The notes under the pieces were generated by a model. The model saw nothing but the letters and a program-made list of their open reading frames with translations. It made no database searches and was not told where the DNA came from. From Bradyrhizobium sp. MOS003 (lineage in GTDB: Bacteria; Pseudomonadota; Alphaproteobacteria; Rhizobiales; Xanthobacteraceae), in assembly GCF_003020125.1 (NCBI RefSeq), contig NZ_PYFW01000002.1, positions 418,501 through 482,500 of the forward strand: 64,000 nt of DNA. The letters are read 5' to 3'. The translations under genes and the position numbers were made by a program. Shown piece by piece: positions 51,298 through 60,202 of this stretch (positions within the stretch are counted from its first letter, which is position 1; each line of letters starts with the position of its first letter).

Positions 51298-52104
51298 TCA
51301 GCGCTTGATATAGACAGGCTTTCGCTTCTCAAGGAAGGCCCTGATGCCTTCCGAAAATTCCTCGGACCGGCTGCACAGAACCTGGTTGCGATCCTCCATG
51401 GCGATGACCGCTTCGAGCGATCCTGCGTCGACACTCATGTTGAGGCATTCCTTGGACAGGCGCAGGCCCACCGGCGAAGCCGTCATCATAGCCTCGACAT
51501 AAGGCTCGGCCGCGGCGTCGAGTTTGTCTTCCTCCACGACATCCGAGACCAGCCCGACCGCCAGCGCGCGCTCGGCGCCGATGAACCGGCCCGTGAGGAT
51601 CAGCTCCGACGCCACGGACACCCCGACCAGCCGCGGCAGGAAATAGCTGGTGCCGATGTCGCAGCCGCCAAGCCCAAGCTTGATGAAAGCGCAGTTCATG
51701 CGCGCCGATTTCGTCGCGATACGAATGTCGGACGCCAGCGCTAGCGCAAAGCCGCCGCCGGCCGCTGCGCCCTGCACGAGAGAGATGATGGGCTGCGGGC
51801 AGCGCCGCATCAGCATCACGATGTCGGCGATGCGCCGCTGCGAATCCAGGGACTCCGTGGCGCCGGGCGGCTCCTGCTGCCCGGCTCGGCGCGTCATCGC
51901 TGCCTTGAGGTCGAGGCCCGCACAAAAATCCTTGCCGGCGCCCTTCAGCACGACGACACGCGTGTCGCGGTTGCGCTGCAGCCCCTGGAAATAGACATTG
52001 AGCGCCTCGATCAGCGCCGGATCGAGCGCGTTGAGGCTCTCGGGACGATTGAGCGTCACCCGGTCGACGCCGTCGTCATGCTCGATCAGCAGCGGTTGGG
52101 ACAT
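51298..52104 (-). CDS. enoyl-CoA hydratase/isomerase (crotonase)
   Basis: The 268-residue crotonase has the oxyanion-hole segments GKDFCAGLDLKA (residues 57-68) and QGAAAGGGFALALASDIRIA, followed by KLGLGGCDIGTSYFLPRLVG. It would hydrate or isomerise the 2-enoyl-CoA made by the dehydrogenases. It is followed by the CoA ligase at 43 bases, so the two are co-transcribed. Confidence 0.88.
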   Translation of the reverse strand: MSQPLLIEHDDGVDRVTLNRPESLNALDPALIEALNVYFQGLQRNRDTRVVVLKGAGKDFCAGLDLKAAMTRRAGQQEPPGATESLDSQRRIADIVMLMRRCPQPIISLVQGAAAGGGFALALASDIRIATKSARMNCAFIKLGLGGCDIGTSYFLPRLVGVSVASELILTGRFIGAERALAVGLVSDVVEEDKLDAAAEPYVEAMMTASPVGLRLSKECLNMSVDAGSLEAVIAMEDRNQVLCSRSEEFSEGIRAFLEKRKPVYIKR

Positions 52105-52146
52105 GGGGGCCTCGTGCTATCCGCGAGCCGCGGCGCCGATTGCTGC

Positions 52147-52287
52147 GCCCTCTCCCCTTGTGGGAGAGGGCATGCACACGGTTGCAACATACTCTCTTGG
52201 GTGAGGGGTCTGTCTCCGCAGATGAGATCGCGGAGATAACCCCTCATCCGGCGCTTCGCGCCACCTTCTCCCACAAGGGGAGAAGGA
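52147..52287. repeat. intergenic palindromic repeat, family E
   Basis: CCCTCTCCCCTTGTGGGAGAGGG-type and CTTCTCCCACAAGGGGAGAAGG-type hairpins lie at the two ends, with CGCTTCGCG in between. Each end also forms its own stem. Confidence 0.7.
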
Positions 52288-52292
52288 AGAAG

Positions 52293-53051
52293 CTACCTTG
52301 GCGCCATCCGGATCGCGCCGTCCAGACGGATCGTCTCGCCATTCAGCATCGGGTTCTCGACGATATGCACGGCGAGCGAGCCGTATTCCTTGGCGTCGCC
52401 GAGACGCGAGGGATGCGGCACCTGGGCGCCCAGGCTCTTGCGGGCTTCCTCGTTCAGCCCCATCAGCAGTGGCGTGAAGAACAGGCCGGGAGCGATGGTG
52501 TTGACGCGGATCTTCTGGCTGGCGAGGTCGCGCGCGGCCGGCAGGGTCAGGCCGACGACGCCGCCCTTCGACGCCGAATAGGCGATCTGGCCGATCTGAC
52601 CTTCGTAAGCCGCGACCGACGCCGTGTTGATGATGACGCCGCGTTCTTCACCGACCGGCTCGATCGTGACGAGGCGCTCGGCGAACAGCCGCAGGCAGTT
52701 GAACGTGCCGATCAGGTTGACATTGATGATGCGCGCGAACTTTTCCAGGGGATAGACGCCGTCGCGGCCGACGATGCGCTGCGAGCCGCCGATGCCGGCG
52801 CAGTTCATCAGCACGCGGGCCACGCCATGGGCAGCTTCCGCCTTGGCAATCGCCGCCTTGATCTGCTCCTCGCTGGTGACGTCGGCATGGAGCGCGACGC
52901 CCTTCACTTCGGCCGCGACCTTCTCGGCATTGTCCTTGTTCTGGTCGATCACGCCGATCTTGGCGCCCTTGGCCGCCATGGCGCGGGCGGTCGCTTCGCC
53001 TAGGCCCGAACCGCCGCCGGTGATGAGAACGGCTACGTCTTTCAATTCCAT
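52293..53051 (-). CDS. SDR family 3-hydroxyacyl-CoA dehydrogenase-like enzyme
   Basis: This 252-residue SDR has TGGGSGLGEA (10-19), NCAGIGGS, INTASVAAYEGQIGQIAYSASKGG with the Ser/Tyr/Lys triad and PGLFFTPLLMGL. It resembles HSD10-type 2-methyl-3-hydroxyacyl-CoA dehydrogenases. It fits the third step of the local beta-oxidation set. Confidence 0.87.
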   Translation of the reverse strand: MELKDVAVLITGGGSGLGEATARAMAAKGAKIGVIDQNKDNAEKVAAEVKGVALHADVTSEEQIKAAIAKAEAAHGVARVLMNCAGIGGSQRIVGRDGVYPLEKFARIINVNLIGTFNCLRLFAERLVTIEPVGEERGVIINTASVAAYEGQIGQIAYSASKGGVVGLTLPAARDLASQKIRVNTIAPGLFFTPLLMGLNEEARKSLGAQVPHPSRLGDAKEYGSLAVHIVENPMLNGETIRLDGAIRMAPR

Positions 53052-53106
53052 CGCTTGTACCTTTCCTTGGGCGTTTCTTCTCTGGACTTCGATAGTGATG
53101 GCCGGA

Positions 53107-53766
53107 TTATCCGGCCGCCGCAGGCTCCCCGACTTGCGTGAGGATGCCGCCGCAGATCAGCGTTTCCATGTGTTTGATATATTGCCGGCAGACATCGTCG
53201 GTGACCGGGCCGACGCCGGTCGCGCGAGACATCGCGTGCCGGCCAAAGAACAGGTGATCGCAGGCACCGATCAGGCTGGTGTAGAACAGCACCGGATCGG
53301 TGGCCCGGAATTCGCCGCGGCTGACGCCTTCGGCGAGCAGGCGGCGGTGAAAGTCGAGCAGCGGCGCGACGAAGAACTTTGAAACCTCATCGGCGGAGCC
53401 GGCGACGCTCTCGTGCAGGAGATAATGGATCAGCCGGTTCATATAGGGGAACCGGTGATAGGCCCGAATGATGCCGGCGATATGCAGCTTCAGCTTCGCC
53501 GTCGCCGTGATCGGCTGCGCCAGCAGATATTCGAGATTGGACATCTCGGTCGCCGCGTCCCGCGCGAGCAGCGCCAGCAGCAGGCCGTCCTTGTTGCCGA
53601 AGTGATATTTGACCAGCGCGGCATTGGCGCCCGACTTCTGCGCGATATCGCTGAGCGAAATCTCGATCGAGGAGCGTTCGATCATCAGCTCGCTCGCGGC
53701 CACGAGCAATTTCTCTGCCGTGGAATTTCTTCCGCTCGGGAGCCTGTTCGGTACGCTGGTGGCCAC
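53107..53766 (-). CDS. TetR family transcriptional regulator
   Basis: The 219-residue protein has an N-terminal TetR helix-turn-helix (ASELMIERSSIEISLSDIAQKSGANAALVKYHFGNKDGLLLALLARD) and a ligand-binding C-terminal domain. It starts at a GTG with AGGGA upstream. It is divergent from the thiolase gene and precedes the SDR gene, so it probably represses this beta-oxidation block in response to an acyl-CoA. The gap with the thiolase holds a near-palindrome. Confidence 0.87.
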   Translation of the reverse strand: MATSVPNRLPSGRNSTAEKLLVAASELMIERSSIEISLSDIAQKSGANAALVKYHFGNKDGLLLALLARDAATEMSNLEYLLAQPITATAKLKLHIAGIIRAYHRFPYMNRLIHYLLHESVAGSADEVSKFFVAPLLDFHRRLLAEGVSRGEFRATDPVLFYTSLIGACDHLFFGRHAMSRATGVGPVTDDVCRQYIKHMETLICGGILTQVGEPAAAG

Positions 53767-53832
53767 GGAGATCCCTGTTCTCGCCGCATGAACGGGCCGC
53801 AGATAAGCCGAAGCAGCGCCTCATCACAAGAG

Positions 53833-53848
53833 TTAATTGATCGATTGA
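53833..53848. promoter_or_regulatory. candidate TetR operator
   Basis: TTAATTGATCGATTGA is an imperfect palindrome centred on GATC (two mismatched pairs), midway between the TetR gene and the thiolase, 72 bases before the latter's ATG. Confidence 0.4.
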
Positions 53849-53919
53849 CTAAACGATATCCCGCCCCTTAAATCCGTCCCCGACAACCAATCCAATCAAG
53901 AATTCAGGGAGAGACCGAC

Positions 53920-55092
53920 ATGGCCGAGGCTTACATCGTCGCCGCTGCGCGTACCGCGGGCGGGCGCAAGGGGGGCCGTCTCGCCGGCTGGCATCCGGCG
54001 GATCTCGCCGCAAAAGTGCTGAACGAACTGGTCGACCGCACCAAGGTGGATCCCGCCATGGTCGAGGACGTGATCATGGGCTGCGTCATGCAGGTCGGCG
54101 AGCAGTCGAACAACGTTGCCCGCAACGCCATCATGGCTTCGAAGCTGCCGGAGAGCGTGCCGGGCACCTCGATCGACCGCCAGTGCGGCTCCTCGCAGCA
54201 GGCGCTGCATTTCGCCGCGCAAGCCGTGATGTCGGGCACGATGGACGTGGTGATCGCCGCCGGCGTGGAATCGATGACGCGCGTGCCGATGGGCCTGTCC
54301 TCGCAGCTGCCGGCCAAGAACGGCTTCGGCAATTACAAGAGCCCGGGCATCGAGGCGAGATATCCGAACATCGTGTTCAGCCAGTTCACCGGCGCCGAGA
54401 TGATGGCCGAGAAGTACGGCCTGTCGAAGGATGACCTCGACGAGTATTCCTACAACAGCCATCAGCGCGCAATCGCGGCAACGCAGGCCGGCCACTTCAA
54501 GAAGGAGATCGTGCCGCTGGAGATCACCCGCGCCGACGGCAGCAAGGACACCCACCACATCGACGAGGGCATCCGCTTCGATGCCACGCTCGACGGCATC
54601 AAGGGCGTCAAGCTGATCGCGGAGAACGGCAAGCTCACCGCCGCCAGCGCCAGCCAGATCTGCGACGGCGCCTCCGGCGTCATGGTCGTCAACGAGCGCG
54701 GGCTGAAGCAGCTCGGCGTCACACCGCTGGCGCGCATCCACCACATGACCATGACGGGCGGCGATCCCGTGATCATGCTCGATGCGCCGCTGCACGCCAC
54801 CAAGAAGGCGCTGGAGAAGGCCGGTATGAAGATCGACGACATCGACCTGTTCGAGGTCAACGAGGCCTTCGCCTCGGTGCCGACCGGATGGTTGAAGACC
54901 ACCGGCGCAGATCCGGCCCGCCTCAACGTCAATGGCGGTGCCATCGCGCTCGGCCATCCGCTCGGCGGCTCCGGCACCAAGCTGATGACCACGCTGGTCC
55001 ACGCCCTGCACCAGCGCGGCAAGCGCTACGGCTTGCAGACCATGTGCGAAGGCGGCGGCATGGCCAACGTCACGATCGTCGAGCGGCTGTAA
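53920..55092 (+). CDS. acetyl-CoA C-acyltransferase (thiolase)
   Basis: The 390-residue thiolase has nucleophile Cys89 (DRQCGSSQQ), the GGAIALGHPLGGSG active-site His and second Cys in MCEGGGMANVTI. It cleaves 3-oxoacyl-CoA to acetyl-CoA and a shortened chain, the last step of beta-oxidation. It is divergent from the TetR gene and followed by the acyl-CoA ligase after a repeat. Confidence 0.92.
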   Translation: MAEAYIVAAARTAGGRKGGRLAGWHPADLAAKVLNELVDRTKVDPAMVEDVIMGCVMQVGEQSNNVARNAIMASKLPESVPGTSIDRQCGSSQQALHFAAQAVMSGTMDVVIAAGVESMTRVPMGLSSQLPAKNGFGNYKSPGIEARYPNIVFSQFTGAEMMAEKYGLSKDDLDEYSYNSHQRAIAATQAGHFKKEIVPLEITRADGSKDTHHIDEGIRFDATLDGIKGVKLIAENGKLTAASASQICDGASGVMVVNERGLKQLGVTPLARIHHMTMTGGDPVIMLDAPLHATKKALEKAGMKIDDIDLFEVNEAFASVPTGWLKTTGADPARLNVNGGAIALGHPLGGSGTKLMTTLVHALHQRGKRYGLQTMCEGGGMANVTIVERL

Positions 55093-55098
55093 GCCTTT

Positions 55099-55215
55099 CT
55101 CGCGTCCCGGACGCGCTGCGGCGTGAAACGCTGCAGCGCAGAGCCGGGACCTGTGCCTCAAAGTGGACCCCGGATCTGCGGCGCAACGCTGCGCGCTGCG
55201 CCGCGTCCGGGGAAC
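55099..55215. repeat. intergenic palindromic repeat, family B
   Basis: Arms CGCGTCCCGGACGCGC..GCAGAGCCGGGACC and GGACCCCGGATCTGCG..GCGTCCGGGGAAC match the other family B copies, with more divergence. Confidence 0.7.
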
Positions 55216-55250
55216 GTCATATCCATTTGCCGTTACATTGAAACATCGCC

Positions 55251-56795
55251 ATGACCCACCCCTCCATCCACGCCCGCACCACGCCCGACAAGATCGCCTA
55301 CCGGATGGCCGGCACCGGCAAGGCGATCACCTATCGCGAGCTCGACGAGCTTTCTAACCAGGGCGCGCAGCTTTTCCGCTCGCTTGGCCTCAAGGCCGGC
55401 GACCACATCGCCCTGCTGATGGAAAATCGCCTCGCCTTCATGGAGCTGTGCTGGGCCGCGCAGCGGAGCGGGCTCTATTACACCGCGATCAGCCGCTATC
55501 TGAAGCAGGACGAGATCGACTACATCATCGCCGATTGCGGCGCCAAGATCGTGATCACCACGCCGAAATGCGCCGATCAGATCAAGGATCTGGTCAAGGG
55601 CGCCGCCGGCGAGCCGCTCTTCTACATGATGGACGACCCGCTGCCCGGCTTCCGCTCCTACGACAAGGAAGCCGCCGCGCAGCCGGCCACGCCGATCGCC
55701 GATGAGGTCGCCGGCTACGACATGCTGTATTCGTCCGGCACCACCGGCCGCCCGAAGGGCATCAAGAAGGCCTTCGAAGGCACCAGGATCGACGCGCCGA
55801 ACGCCTTCCTGCGCGTGCTCTGCGCCGACATGTGCGGCATGAACGCCGACAGCATCTATCTCTCGCCGGCACCGCTCTATCACGCAGCTCCGTTGCGCTT
55901 CAACATGATGGCAATCGTGCTCGGCGGCACCTCGATCATCATGGAGCATTTTGACGCCGAAGAGTTTCTGAGGCTGGTCGAGACATACAAGGTCACGCAG
56001 TCCCAGCTGGTGCCGACCATGTTCGTACGCATGCTGAAGCTGCCGGATGAGGTCCGCTCGAAATACGACGTCTCCACGCTCAAGGGCGCGATCCACGCCG
56101 CAGCCCCCTGCCCGGTCGACGTCAAGGCGAAGATGATCGAGTGGTGGGGCCCGATCCTGATCGAGTATTATGCCGGCTCGGAAGGCAATGGCGTCACCGT
56201 CTGCAACTCGCAGCAATGGCTCGAGCATCGCGGCAGCGTCGGCCGCGCCGTGGTCGGCAAGATCAAGATTCTCGACGAGAACGACGAGGAGCAACCTACC
56301 GGCGAGATCGGCACGGTCTATTTCGCCGACGCCCCCGCGTTCACCTATCACAACGATGCCGAGAAGACGAAGAAGGCCTACAACGCCAGGGGCTGGTCCA
56401 CGCTCGGCGACGTCGGCTACCTCGACAAGGACGGCTTCCTCTATCTCACCGACCGCAAGTCCTACATGATCATCTCCGGCGGCGTGAACATCTATCCGCA
56501 AGAGACCGAGGACGTGCTGATCACCCACCCCGAAATCGCCGACGTCGCCGTGTTCGGCGTGCCGAACGAGGAGATGGGCGAAGAGGTGAAGGCGGTGGTG
56601 CAGCCGCACGACATGGCTCGTGCCGGCAAGGCACTCGAGGCCGATTTGATCGCCTACTGCAAGACGCGGCTGTCGGCGATAAAGTGCCCGCGCTCGATCG
56701 ATTTCGAGCCCGAGCTGCCGCGCACGCCCACGGGCAAACTGGTGAAGCGGCACCTGCGTGACAAATATTGGCCGAAGACGGCGGCGAAAATCTAG
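55251..56795 (+). CDS. fatty-acid-CoA ligase
   Basis: The 514-residue ANL protein has MLYSSGTTGRPKGIKKAF (A3), YYAGSEGNGVT (A5), GDVGYLDKDGFLYLTDRKSYMIISGGVNIYPQE (A7-A8) and catalytic Lys near RTPTGKLVKRHLRDKYW. It resembles FadD13-like fatty-acyl-CoA ligases. It lies 158 bases past the thiolase on the same strand and could activate the acid that the block degrades. Confidence 0.88.
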   Translation: MTHPSIHARTTPDKIAYRMAGTGKAITYRELDELSNQGAQLFRSLGLKAGDHIALLMENRLAFMELCWAAQRSGLYYTAISRYLKQDEIDYIIADCGAKIVITTPKCADQIKDLVKGAAGEPLFYMMDDPLPGFRSYDKEAAAQPATPIADEVAGYDMLYSSGTTGRPKGIKKAFEGTRIDAPNAFLRVLCADMCGMNADSIYLSPAPLYHAAPLRFNMMAIVLGGTSIIMEHFDAEEFLRLVETYKVTQSQLVPTMFVRMLKLPDEVRSKYDVSTLKGAIHAAAPCPVDVKAKMIEWWGPILIEYYAGSEGNGVTVCNSQQWLEHRGSVGRAVVGKIKILDENDEEQPTGEIGTVYFADAPAFTYHNDAEKTKKAYNARGWSTLGDVGYLDKDGFLYLTDRKSYMIISGGVNIYPQETEDVLITHPEIADVAVFGVPNEEMGEEVKAVVQPHDMARAGKALEADLIAYCKTRLSAIKCPRSIDFEPELPRTPTGKLVKRHLRDKYWPKTAAKI

Positions 56796-56805
56796 GCTGG
56801 CACTT

Positions 56806-56896
56806 GTAGGGTGGGCAAAGGCGCAAAGCGCCGTGCCCACCATCTTTTCTCGTTACGATCGATGTGGCGGGCACGCTTTGCTTTGCCCACCCTACG
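56806..56896. repeat. intergenic palindromic repeat, family C
   Basis: GTAGGGTGGGCAAAGGCGC and CGCTTTGCTTTGCCCACCCTAC frame the segment, with GTGCCCACC/GGCGGGCAC inner arms. Confidence 0.75.
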
Positions 56897-56915
56897 AGGC
56901 CGGCGCCGGCCATCT

Positions 56916-57458
56916 TCAATCAAACAAGCTCGGCGTGTGGTTGACCAGCGCGCCTTCGATCTCCAGCATCTTCAGCTTCGTCACCACGCCGCCATTGGCT
57001 GAAAAGCCGCCGGGCTTGTTGCCGGCCGCGAGCACGCGATGGCAGGGCACCACGATCGGGCACGGGTTGTGGCCGAGCGCTTGGCCGACGTCGCGCGACA
57101 GCTGGACGCCGCCGAGGCGCTTGGCGATGTCGCCATAGGTGACGGTCTTGCCCGGCGGAATGGCGCGGGCGATCTCGTAGACGCCGCGGTTGAAGTCAGG
57201 CACGCCGTCGAGATCGAGCGGGATGTCGGTGAGATCGTCAGGCTCGCCCGCGAGCAGCTTGACGATGCGGTCGATCGCCTGCCGCACCTCGGCGGTCGGC
57301 TCGGCCTCGGTGGCGTCGGCGTGGCGCTGGCTGATGCGGGTGCGGATCTTGTCCTCACCACCCATCGGCAGCTGTGTGCCGTTGATGCCGCGCGGCCCCC
57401 AAGCGACGGCGCAGACGCCGATCCTGGTGTCGAACAGGGCGAAATGCTGGTCGGTCAT
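56916..57458 (-). CDS. ogt: methylated-DNA-protein-cysteine methyltransferase
   Basis: From the ATG at 57456-57458 the 180-residue protein has the MGMT signature VYEIARAIPPGKTVTYGDIAKRLG and the suicide Cys139 in PIVVPCHRVL, with GNKPGGFSANGG following. It removes alkyl groups from O6-alkylguanine or O4-alkylthymine by transfer to itself. Unlike Ada it has no N-terminal sensor domain. Confidence 0.9.
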   Translation of the reverse strand: MTDQHFALFDTRIGVCAVAWGPRGINGTQLPMGGEDKIRTRISQRHADATEAEPTAEVRQAIDRIVKLLAGEPDDLTDIPLDLDGVPDFNRGVYEIARAIPPGKTVTYGDIAKRLGGVQLSRDVGQALGHNPCPIVVPCHRVLAAGNKPGGFSANGGVVTKLKMLEIEGALVNHTPSLFD

Positions 57459-57595
57459 GGCCTGGTTCCCGAGCATGCGTTGCCGTCGCATGCCCCCAAT
57501 GTGATCTCGGGCTAAATCTAGGCTTGGAAATAGTTGCGATCCACCCGGTTTCCGGGAATCTTGCACAGGAGTTCCGCCCGCCTCGCGAGTCCCGA

Positions 57596-58414
57596 ATGCA
57601 AAGCCTCCACGTCAACGGTTACGACATGCCTTATCTCGACGTGGGCGAGGACAGCGGCCGGCCGCCGCTGGTCTGCGTGCACGGCTCGCTCAACGACTTC
57701 AGGGTCTGGGGCTGCGTGCTCGGCCCGCTGACCCAGCGGCATCGGGTGATCGCCGTCAGCCTGCGGCACTTCTTTCCGGAGAGATGGGATGGTGTCGGCG
57801 ACACCTATTCGATCGCCCAGCATGTCGGCGACGTCGTCGCTTTCATCGAGACGCTCGACCTCGGCCCGGTCGACCTGATGGGTCATTCCCGCGGCGGCCA
57901 CATCTGCTTCCGGGTGGCGCAGCGCCGGCCGGATCTGCTGCGGCGGCTGATCCTGGCGGAGCCCGGTGGTGAACTCGATGCGAGCCTCGATCCCGACTAT
58001 GCCGGCGGTCCCTCGCCGTTGCTGGCGCGCTTCACGGCCTCGGCCGAGAAGATCGCAGTCGGCGACGTCGACGGCGGCCTCGCCGTCTTCGTCGACACGC
58101 TGGAAGGTGCCGGCACCTGGCCGCGGTTACCAGCGTTGGTGAAGCAGAACCTGCGCGACAACGCCTATACGCTGATCGGCCAGGTCCGCGACAACCGTCC
58201 GCCGTTCTCGAAGGCGGATGCGGAGGCGATCAAGATGCCGACGCTGTTCATCCTGGGGGCAAGGACCAAAGGCTTGCTGCCGAAGGTGCTGCATGCGCTC
58301 GCGGCGCATGTGCCCTATTCGAAGACTGCGGTCATTCCGAACGCGACGCATCCGATGTTCGAGCAGGCGCCGCAGAAATATTCCGAAGTCGTCCTGGATT
58401 TTCTGGCGGGCTGA
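57596..58414 (+). CDS. alpha/beta hydrolase, tandem copy 1
   Basis: From the ATG at 57596 the 272-residue product has the oxyanion HG (VCVHGSLNDF), nucleophile Ser98 in GHSRGGH and a terminal His in NATHPMFEQ. The acid is probably Asp or Glu in the ILGARTKG region. Substrate could be an ester, epoxide or C-C bond compound. It ends two bases before the paralogue's start. Confidence 0.83.
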   Translation: MQSLHVNGYDMPYLDVGEDSGRPPLVCVHGSLNDFRVWGCVLGPLTQRHRVIAVSLRHFFPERWDGVGDTYSIAQHVGDVVAFIETLDLGPVDLMGHSRGGHICFRVAQRRPDLLRRLILAEPGGELDASLDPDYAGGPSPLLARFTASAEKIAVGDVDGGLAVFVDTLEGAGTWPRLPALVKQNLRDNAYTLIGQVRDNRPPFSKADAEAIKMPTLFILGARTKGLLPKVLHALAAHVPYSKTAVIPNATHPMFEQAPQKYSEVVLDFLAG

Positions 58415-58416
58415 TC

Positions 58417-59229
58417 ATGCAGAGCTTTCGCGTCAACGATTACGATATGGCCTATCTCGAAGTCGGCCAGGGCCATCCACTGGTCTGCGTGCACGGCACG
58501 CTCGGCGACTTCCGCACCTGGTATGCAGTGCTTGGCCCGCTGTCGAAGAGCCATCGCGTGATCTCGGTCAGCCTGCGGCATTTCTTCCCAGAGCATTGGG
58601 ACGCCGTCGGCGACGATTACAAGATGGCGCAGCACGTTTCGGACGTGATCGCCTTCATCGAGCAGGTCGAGCCCGCGCCCGTCGATTTGATGGGCCACTC
58701 GCGCGGTGGTCACATCGCGTTTCGCGTGGCGCAGGCGCGGCCGGATCTGGTGCGGAAGTTGGTGCTGGCCGAGCCGGGCGGCGATCTCGACGCATCCCTG
58801 CCGGTGCCGGAAGGCACGCCCGCGCATCCGCCGCTGGCGGCGCGCACCGCGCGCTCGGTCGAGATGATCCGTGCCGGCGATATCGAGAGCGCGCTGCAGA
58901 ATTTCTACGAGGGCATCGAGGGCGACGGCTCGTGGCGGCGCGTGCCCGCGGCGGCCAAGCAGCAACTGCGCGACAACGCGCTGACGTTCCTCGGCCAGAT
59001 CAACGAGCAGCGCCGGCCCTACACGCTGAACGATGCGCAGGCGATCAAGACCCCGACGCTGCTGATCGGCGGCGGCGCTACCACCGGCAGCCTGTCGGTG
59101 ATGTGGCGCGTGCTTGCCCAGCACATCACGGGCAGCAAGACGGCGGTGATTCCGAACGCCGGCCACTGGATGTTCGAGCAGGCCCCGCTGGAGTACGGCG
59201 AGCGAGTGAACGAGTTTCTAGGGGAGTAG
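58417..59229 (+). CDS. alpha/beta hydrolase, tandem copy 2
   Basis: This 270-residue paralogue begins MQSFRVNDYDMAYLEVGQGHPLVCVHGTLGDF and has Ser95 in GHSRGG and His in NAGHWMFEQ. Both copies keep SLRHFFPE and DLMGHSRGGHI, indicating a recent duplication, while the lid region differs, hinting at different substrates. The genes are translationally linked. Confidence 0.83.
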   Translation: MQSFRVNDYDMAYLEVGQGHPLVCVHGTLGDFRTWYAVLGPLSKSHRVISVSLRHFFPEHWDAVGDDYKMAQHVSDVIAFIEQVEPAPVDLMGHSRGGHIAFRVAQARPDLVRKLVLAEPGGDLDASLPVPEGTPAHPPLAARTARSVEMIRAGDIESALQNFYEGIEGDGSWRRVPAAAKQQLRDNALTFLGQINEQRRPYTLNDAQAIKTPTLLIGGGATTGSLSVMWRVLAQHITGSKTAVIPNAGHWMFEQAPLEYGERVNEFLGE

Positions 59230-59357
59230 GCCCTCTTCGTCCGACCCATTTTTCGCGAAAACAACCCCATGCCCAGTAGAACAGATCAATGAGATCAGTG
59301 ACTTATCAGGTCTAAAAACGCACTGCCTTGACGCTTTTCTCCTCCTGCAATACCTTC

Positions 59358-59377
59358 GAATACGGAATTCCGTATTC
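59358..59377. promoter_or_regulatory. perfect 20-bp palindrome, candidate GntR operator
   Basis: GAATACGGAATTCCGTATTC is fully self-complementary and sits 19 bases upstream of the GntR start. A related sequence (14 of 18 bases) is at 62552-62569, before the TRAP gene. Confidence 0.75.
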
Positions 59378-59396
59378 CCTCGCAGGAGCTATCGGC

Positions 59397-60071
59397 GTGA
59401 TCCCCCTCGACCCGCTCCCGAACCTCATCGATCAGGTCTATTCCCGGATCCTGGAGGCGATTTCCGACCGCACGCTTCAGCCCGGCCAACGCATCCGCCA
59501 GAACGAACTGGCCGACAAGCTCGGCGTCTCGCGCCAGCCTGTCTCGCATGCGCTGCACCTGCTCCATCGCCAGGGTCTGGTCGCCGAGAGCGGCAAGCGG
59601 GGCTTCGAGGTCACCCAGCTCGATCCCGCGCGCATCCGCCAACTCTACGAGGTCCGCGGCGCGATCGACGCGCTGGCAGCCCGGCTCGCGGCTGAACGCG
59701 CGGGATATGACGCGGCCGGCCGCGCGCGGCTGGAAGCGGCACTCGCCGCCGGACGCCGCATCGACCGCAACACGACACTGGCAGAGCTGATCGTGCTCGA
59801 CGTCGATTTTCACCGCGCGATCTATCAGCTCGCTGGAAATCCCGCGATCGAGGAAACCATCGCACCGCAATGGCCGCATATGCGCCGATCGATGGCGACG
59901 GTGCTCTCGGAGCTCGACTATCGCGGCAGCGCTTGGGCAGAGCATGCGACGATTACCGGACACATTCTCGCCGGCGACGTGAAGGCGGCCGAACGCGCGG
60001 CGCTGTCGCATGCGCAGACGGCGGGACGGATGACTGAGGAGAGATTGAGGGCGACGGACGAGGCGGCGTAG
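59397..60071 (+). CDS. GntR/FadR family regulator (FCD domain)
   Basis: The GTG at 59397, nine bases after AGGAG, gives a 224-residue protein. It has an N-terminal winged helix (QVYSRILEAISDRTLQPGQRIRQNELADKLGVSRQPVSHALHLLHRQGLV) and an FCD ligand-binding domain (LYEVRGAIDALAARLAAER, DVDFHRAIYQLAGN, HATITGHILAGD). FCD members sense small acids. The palindrome at the gene start suggests autoregulation and control of the following genes. Confidence 0.88.
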   Translation: MIPLDPLPNLIDQVYSRILEAISDRTLQPGQRIRQNELADKLGVSRQPVSHALHLLHRQGLVAESGKRGFEVTQLDPARIRQLYEVRGAIDALAARLAAERAGYDAAGRARLEAALAAGRRIDRNTTLAELIVLDVDFHRAIYQLAGNPAIEETIAPQWPHMRRSMATVLSELDYRGSAWAEHATITGHILAGDVKAAERAALSHAQTAGRMTEERLRATDEAA

Positions 60072-60082
60072 CGGCCGCCTCC

Positions 60083-60166
60083 GTCATGCCCGGGCTTGTC
60101 CCGGGCATCCACGTTCTTCGAGCGTGGAGCGAAGACGTGGATGGCCGGGTCAAGCCCGGCCATGAC
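60083..60166. repeat. intergenic palindromic repeat, family A
   Basis: GTCATGCCCGGGCTTGTCC and GGGTCAAGCCCGGCCATGAC form long complementary arms, with ACGT inner arms. It is the cleanest family A copy; the other is at 5245-5328. Confidence 0.8.
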
Positions 60167-60202
60167 GAGAGATAGAACAAACAAAATAAAGGAGGACGAC
60201 CC

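Noticed and set aside
45301..56896. Insertion sequences at the repeated gaps
   Set aside because: Repeats are under 150 bases and no transposase is encoded.
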